Below, in pieces: positions 7,584-8,232 of a stretch of DNA of 8,232 nucleotides. Origin of the DNA: Candidatus Rokubacteria bacterium RIFCSPLOWO2_02_FULL_72_37 (GTDB taxonomy: Bacteria > Methylomirabilota > Methylomirabilia > Rokubacteriales > CSP1-6); NCBI GenBank assembly GCA_001790315.1, contig MGCE01000112.1:1-8232 (forward strand), in the 5' to 3' direction. How positions within the stretch are numbered: position 1 is the first letter of the stretch; each line of letters begins with the position of its first letter. Made by a program: the position numbers and the translations under genes. The notes beneath the pieces are model-generated. The model saw nothing but the letters and a program-made list of their open reading frames with translations, ran no database searches and was not told the DNA's origin.

Positions 7584-7612
7584 CGCGGCCCCCGGACGGG
7601 CCGGGGGCCGCG
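7584..7612 (-). terminator. Strong GC hairpin between the Met-rich gene and the kinase gene
   Basis: A perfect 12-bp stem pairs CGCGGCCCCCGG (7584-7595) with CCGGGGGCCGCG (7601-7612) around a 5-base loop, 16 bp beyond the stop of the small secreted-protein gene. There is no T-tract after it on the minus strand (the following bases include GATGATAGAATGG), so it is not a classic intrinsic terminator. It may partly stop transcription, or protect the small gene's message from 3' decay, keeping the small protein in excess over the kinase and regulator. Confidence 0.55.
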
Positions 7613-7628
7613 TGTCGGAGAGCGCCCG

Positions 7629-8117
7629 CTACTCGGCGCGGGAGGCCAGCGGGGCGCCGGCGAACGGCCGGATGCCGCCCCACGGGTTGACGTGGAGGTA
7701 CCGCGTTTCGCCCTTCGGTCCCTTGAGCTCGACCTGGTACATCGTCCGGAAGCGGCCGGTGGACGGCAGCACCCGCTCGATCGTGAAGCCCTTGAAGTAC
7801 TTGCCGGCGTACTCGGTCGCGAGCTCCTTGGCCTTGTCCTCGGTGATCGCCTCCGCGGGCTGACCCGCGCCCGGGCCGCCGACGCCGCCCGCGCCGTAGG
7901 CCATCGGGCACCCGCCCGGGCCGCCGCCGGGTCCGCCCCAGCCACCACCCTGCGCGCCCCGCATCATGCCGGGGCCCATGCCGGGTCCCATTCCCTGGGG
8001 ACCGTAGCCCCAGCCCATGCCCATCCCCCGACCCCAGCCCGGCCCCTGCGCGAGCGCCACGCCCGCCAGGCCGAGAAGCATCACCACTGCCAACGTCACA
8101 CTGAGCATCCGCCTCAT
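7629..8117 (-). CDS. Secreted Met/Gly-rich protein with PepSY-like C-terminal half
   Basis: A 162-residue exported protein of unknown function. Residues 1-23 form a signal peptide (basic MRR, hydrophobic core, cleavage probably after ALA before Gln24). Residues 25-87 are low-complexity Gly/Met/Pro/Trp with GMGMGWGYG and tandem GMGPG units ending GMM (about 32-52), plus one cysteine, Cys70. Residues 90-152 look folded: a charged helix (ITEDKAKELATEY) followed by strands ending TRYLHVNPWGGIRPF. This order resembles a PepSY domain, by pattern only. I chose ATG 8117 because GGGAGG lies 8 bases upstream and the signal peptide begins there; ATG 8150 would add 11 residues and falls inside the promoter palindrome. 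Met-rich composition echoes the sensor loop of the next gene's kinase, suggesting a common ligand. It has no ZraP/CpxP LTxxQ motif. It could buffer Cu/Ag or act as a sacrificial oxidant sink like MrpX-type peptides. Confidence 0.88.
   Translation of the reverse strand: MRRMLSVTLAVVMLLGLAGVALAQGPGWGRGMGMGWGYGPQGMGPGMGPGMMRGAQGGGWGGPGGGPGGCPMAYGAGGVGGPGAGQPAEAITEDKAKELATEYAGKYFKGFTIERVLPSTGRFRTMYQVELKGPKGETRYLHVNPWGGIRPFAGAPLASRAE
7857..8045 (-). repeat. Gly/Met-rich low-complexity coding repeat
   Basis: These codons give residues 25-87 of the secreted protein. Short degenerate units of GM, GMGPG, GWG and GGP type recur here. Methionines cluster in the first half (nine within about 30 residues), while the second half is mainly Gly/Pro. 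This sits between the signal peptide and the folded C-terminal domain. Confidence 0.75.
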
Positions 8118-8125
8118 CGTTGTGT

Positions 8126-8131
8126 CCTCCC
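8126..8131 (-). promoter_or_regulatory. Strong ribosome binding site deciding the start of the Met-rich gene
   Basis: Minus-strand GGGAGG ends 8 bases before ATG 8117. It is the best Shine-Dalgarno for any complete gene in the window and rules in favour of this start over ATG 8150, implying high expression. Confidence 0.8.
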
Positions 8132-8145
8132 TCGGCGTCTCATGA

Positions 8146-8161
8146 GGCATGGGCCATGCCA
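8146..8161 (-). promoter_or_regulatory. Candidate sigma-54 (-24/-12) promoter within a palindrome
   Basis: Minus-strand TGGCATGGCCCATGCC fits the sigma-54 pattern TGGCACGN4TTGCW. The -24 TGGCA and following G match, GG and GC are exactly 10 bases apart, and TGC is kept at -12. Start of transcription would fall near 8135, giving an 18-base leader containing the GGGAGG site. Bases 8146-8160 also form a palindrome of 7-bp arms (GGCATGG/CCATGCC) around one base, so a dimeric regulator site is an alternative or additional reading. A sigma-54 regulator encoded two genes downstream makes autoregulation plausible. Confidence 0.5.
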
Positions 8162-8175
8162 GAGGAGGCGGGGCG

Positions 8176-8232
8176 GTGAAGCGCAGACATTTCGAGGAAT
8201 TGGAGCACGAACCGAGCGGATGCCACCGGGGC
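8176..8232 (+). CDS. Probable start of a divergent gene, cut by right edge
   Basis: GTG at 8176 is preceded by AGGAGG (8163-8168) with a 7-base gap, an excellent Shine-Dalgarno. It opens a frame that stays open for all 19 codons to the window edge, beginning with a basic stretch (M-K-R-R-H-F). The peptide is too short to recognise and has no signal-peptide character so far. The opposite strand is also open in all three frames here, so an incoming minus-strand gene end at about 8140 is the main alternative. The ribosome binding site is the only real evidence. Confidence 0.4.
   Translation, partial: MKRRHFEELEHEPSGCHRG

Noticed and set aside
8118..8150. Upstream ATG (8150) as start of the Met-rich protein
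   Set aside because: It would put 11 hydrophilic residues before the signal peptide, has no Shine-Dalgarno and lies inside the candidate promoter; ATG 8117 has GGGAGG at 8 bases.
8140..8232. Minus-strand open frame ending at a TGA near 8140, as the tail of an upstream gene
   Set aside because: All three minus frames are open here by composition alone. The piece has no recognisable ending, and it would place the sigma-54-like site inside a coding region. It cannot be excluded without more sequence.

Overview
The window is very GC-rich, with wall-to-wall coding, frequent 4-bp gene overlaps and occasional GTG or CTG starts. This fits a free-living, soil or sediment type Gram-negative-like bacterium. 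Rokubacteria/Methylomirabilota or a deltaproteobacterial lineage would fit, but that is a guess from composition and gene style. There are seven complete protein genes, one gene cut by the left edge and one probable gene start cut by the right edge. I see no RNA gene, insertion sequence or CRISPR array.

Left block (1-3536, minus strand). Four genes are packed head to tail and read right to left: a membrane-anchored alpha/beta hydrolase, an epoxide-hydrolase-type alpha/beta hydrolase, alanine dehydrogenase, and a DUF72 (YecE-like) protein that runs off the left edge. Junctions are a 1-bp gap, an ATGA overlap and a CTGA overlap, so they are probably one translationally coupled transcript. The mix reads as general metabolism or detoxification; no single pathway is obvious.

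Middle (3586-4467, plus strand). One ten-helix EamA/DMT-family exporter is divergent from the left block and convergent with the next block, from whose last gene it is separated by only 6 bp.

Right block (4474-8117, minus strand). This is the most interesting part. Read right to left, it holds a small secreted Met/Gly-rich protein with a PepSY-like C-terminal half, a strong hairpin, a membrane sensor histidine kinase whose periplasmic domain carries a Met/His/Pro-rich segment, and a sigma-54-activating response regulator coupled to the kinase by a GTGA overlap. Upstream of the small gene lies a good match to a sigma-54 promoter, embedded in a near-perfect palindrome and correctly spaced for a short leader and a strong ribosome binding site. 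The layout resembles ZraP-ZraSR (periplasmic metal-binding protein, sensor kinase, NtrC-type regulator), but the effector protein is unlike ZraP. My working model is that the kinase senses a soft metal (Cu/Ag) or an oxidant through its methionines, and the regulator then switches on the Met-rich secreted protein from the sigma-54 promoter. Beyond that promoter, a plus-strand gene with a strong ribosome binding site appears to start just before the right edge.
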